Origin: JABWCE01 sp046154525
GTDB lineage: Bacteria > Bacteroidota > Bacteroidia > NS11-12g > UBA9320
Reading direction: 5' to 3'
Length of the DNA stretch: 5,316 bases
Assembly: GCA_046154525.1 (NCBI GenBank)
Contig: JBJXDS010000007.1
Location: 1-5,316, forward strand
The notes under the pieces were generated by a model, which saw only the letters and a program-made list of their open reading frames with translations, was not told the DNA's origin and made no database searches. The translations under genes were made by a program, and so were the position numbers. Below are positions 4,395 through 5,316 of this stretch, in pieces (positions within the stretch are counted from its first letter, which is position 1; the number at the start of each line of letters is the position of its first letter).

Positions 4395-5316
4395 TTGTCA
4401 ACGACCGACTGGATAGTTCTTTGCCTCACACTTCTTGGTGTGTTGCTTTTTGGTGTGTATAAAAGCAAGGGCGACCGAAACCTGCATTCCTATTTTAAAA
4501 GCAATAATTCCATGACCTGGTTTATAATATTGCTTTCTATAATGGGTACACAAGCCAGTGCCATTACATTTTTATCCGCACCTGGTCAGGCATATACCGA
4601 TGGGATGCGCTTTGTTCAATATTACTTCGGCTTGCCTCTGGCCATGATTGTGTTGTGCATTACCTTTGTTCCGATTTATCACAAACTAAAAGTTTATACA
4701 GCTTATGAATATTTGGAGCAACGTTTTGATTTAAAAACCCGGACTCTGGCTTCTATATTATTTTTAATTTCAAGAGGGCTTTCCACAGGTATCAGCATTT
4801 ATGCCCCTTCCATTATTCTTTCGTCCTTATTGGGTTGGAATATTTATTATACCAATATTTTTATGGGCGGTTTGCTAATAATTTATACAGTTAGCGGAGG
4901 AGCCAAGGCTGTGGCCTATACTCAAATGCAGCAATTGTTCATTGTTTTTATCGGGATGTTTTTGGCAGGATATATGGTAGTAAATCTTTTACCGGAAGGA
5001 ATTGGTTTTTGGGATGCCATAAAAGTAGCTACCAAAATGGGGAAAATGAATGTGATTGAAACTAAAATTGATGTAACCGACCCGGTTTGGTGGAAAGACA
5101 AGTATAATATTTGGAGTGGGGTGATTGGAGGGTTTTTCTTAGCCTTGTCCTACTTTGGAACCGACCAAAGCCAGGTAGGACGTTATCTTACAGCTACAAG
5201 CATTAAAGAAAGCCGCATCAGTTTATTGATGAACGGCCTGGTAAAAGTTCCGATGCAGTTTTTTATTTTATTAGTTGGGGCCCTGGTTTTTGTTTTTTAT
5301 TTAAACTTTAGTTCAC
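4395..5316 (+). CDS. Sodium:solute symporter (SSS family), 5' part; continues off the right edge
   Basis: An open frame of 307 codons with no stop reaches the right edge. It encodes a polytopic inner-membrane transporter of the sodium/solute symporter family. Hydrophobic segments lie near residues 5-22, 41-62, 73-95, 118-143, 153-168, 179-199, 239-255 and 281-303. Family-like motifs are TQASAITFLSAPGQAYTDG (52-70) around the first core helix, SGGAKAVAYTQMQQ (167-180), close to the family signature, and YFGTDQSQVGRYL (253-265). Full-length members are usually about 480-600 residues, so roughly half is present; the substrate cannot be told. The start is taken as TTG at 4395-4397, giving MSTTDWIVLCL. 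No ATG exists between the upstream stop (4353-4355) and here, and the first ATG (4512) would delete the first membrane segment. It follows the deacetylase in the same direction after 386 nt, so sharing a transcript is uncertain. Confidence 0.93.
   Translation, partial: MSTTDWIVLCLTLLGVLLFGVYKSKGDRNLHSYFKSNNSMTWFIILLSIMGTQASAITFLSAPGQAYTDGMRFVQYYFGLPLAMIVLCITFVPIYHKLKVYTAYEYLEQRFDLKTRTLASILFLISRGLSTGISIYAPSIILSSLLGWNIYYTNIFMGGLLIIYTVSGGAKAVAYTQMQQLFIVFIGMFLAGYMVVNLLPEGIGFWDAIKVATKMGKMNVIETKIDVTDPVWWKDKYNIWSGVIGGFFLALSYFGTDQSQVGRYLTATSIKESRISLLMNGLVKVPMQFFILLVGALVFVFYLNFSS

Overview
The window looks like an ordinary chromosomal stretch from a Bacteroidota bacterium (Sphingobacteriia/Chitinophagia/Flavobacteriia-like). 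The reasons are a low and uneven G+C content, A/T-rich gene starts without clear Shine-Dalgarno sequences, and protein families typical of the phylum: a large secreted PIG-L/LmbE deacetylase with extra C-terminal domains, a short lipoprotein cytochrome c, and an SSS-type sodium symporter. Short dispersed intergenic repeats of a kind common in these genomes also fit. I name no genus, because the evidence is family-level resemblance read by eye.

Layout. The left part (1-1280) is read leftward. A one-heme cytochrome c lipoprotein (1280-933) is followed, with a TAATG stop/start overlap, by a FrnE-like DsbA-family thiol oxidoreductase (933-286). A 136-nt gap carrying a C/G-rich hairpin repeat then precedes the 5' part of an NTF2/SnoaL-like gene that runs off the left edge and appears to start with TTG (149-1). 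A divergent intergenic region of about 200 nt (1281-1479) separates this from the right part, which is read rightward. There a 842-aa secreted PIG-L-type deacetylase (1480-4008) is followed by a 386-nt gap packed with repeats. The gap holds five octamer copies, two C/G-rich elements and two 62-nt palindromic elements of identical geometry. After it comes the first 307 codons of a sodium:solute symporter, again with an apparent TTG start (4395 to the right edge).

How the genes may work together. The cytochrome and the oxidoreductase are probably one translationally coupled transcript, although their predicted compartments differ (outside the cytoplasm versus cytoplasm). The deacetylase and the symporter are co-oriented and could form an extracytoplasmic deacetylation plus uptake pair; that is inference, since neither substrate can be read from the sequence. 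I saw no phage, transposase, CRISPR, tRNA or rRNA signal and no clear novel system. The most interesting points are the paired palindromes, two independent TTG starts that ATG-based gene calling would misplace, and a sharp fall in G+C inside the deacetylase gene.
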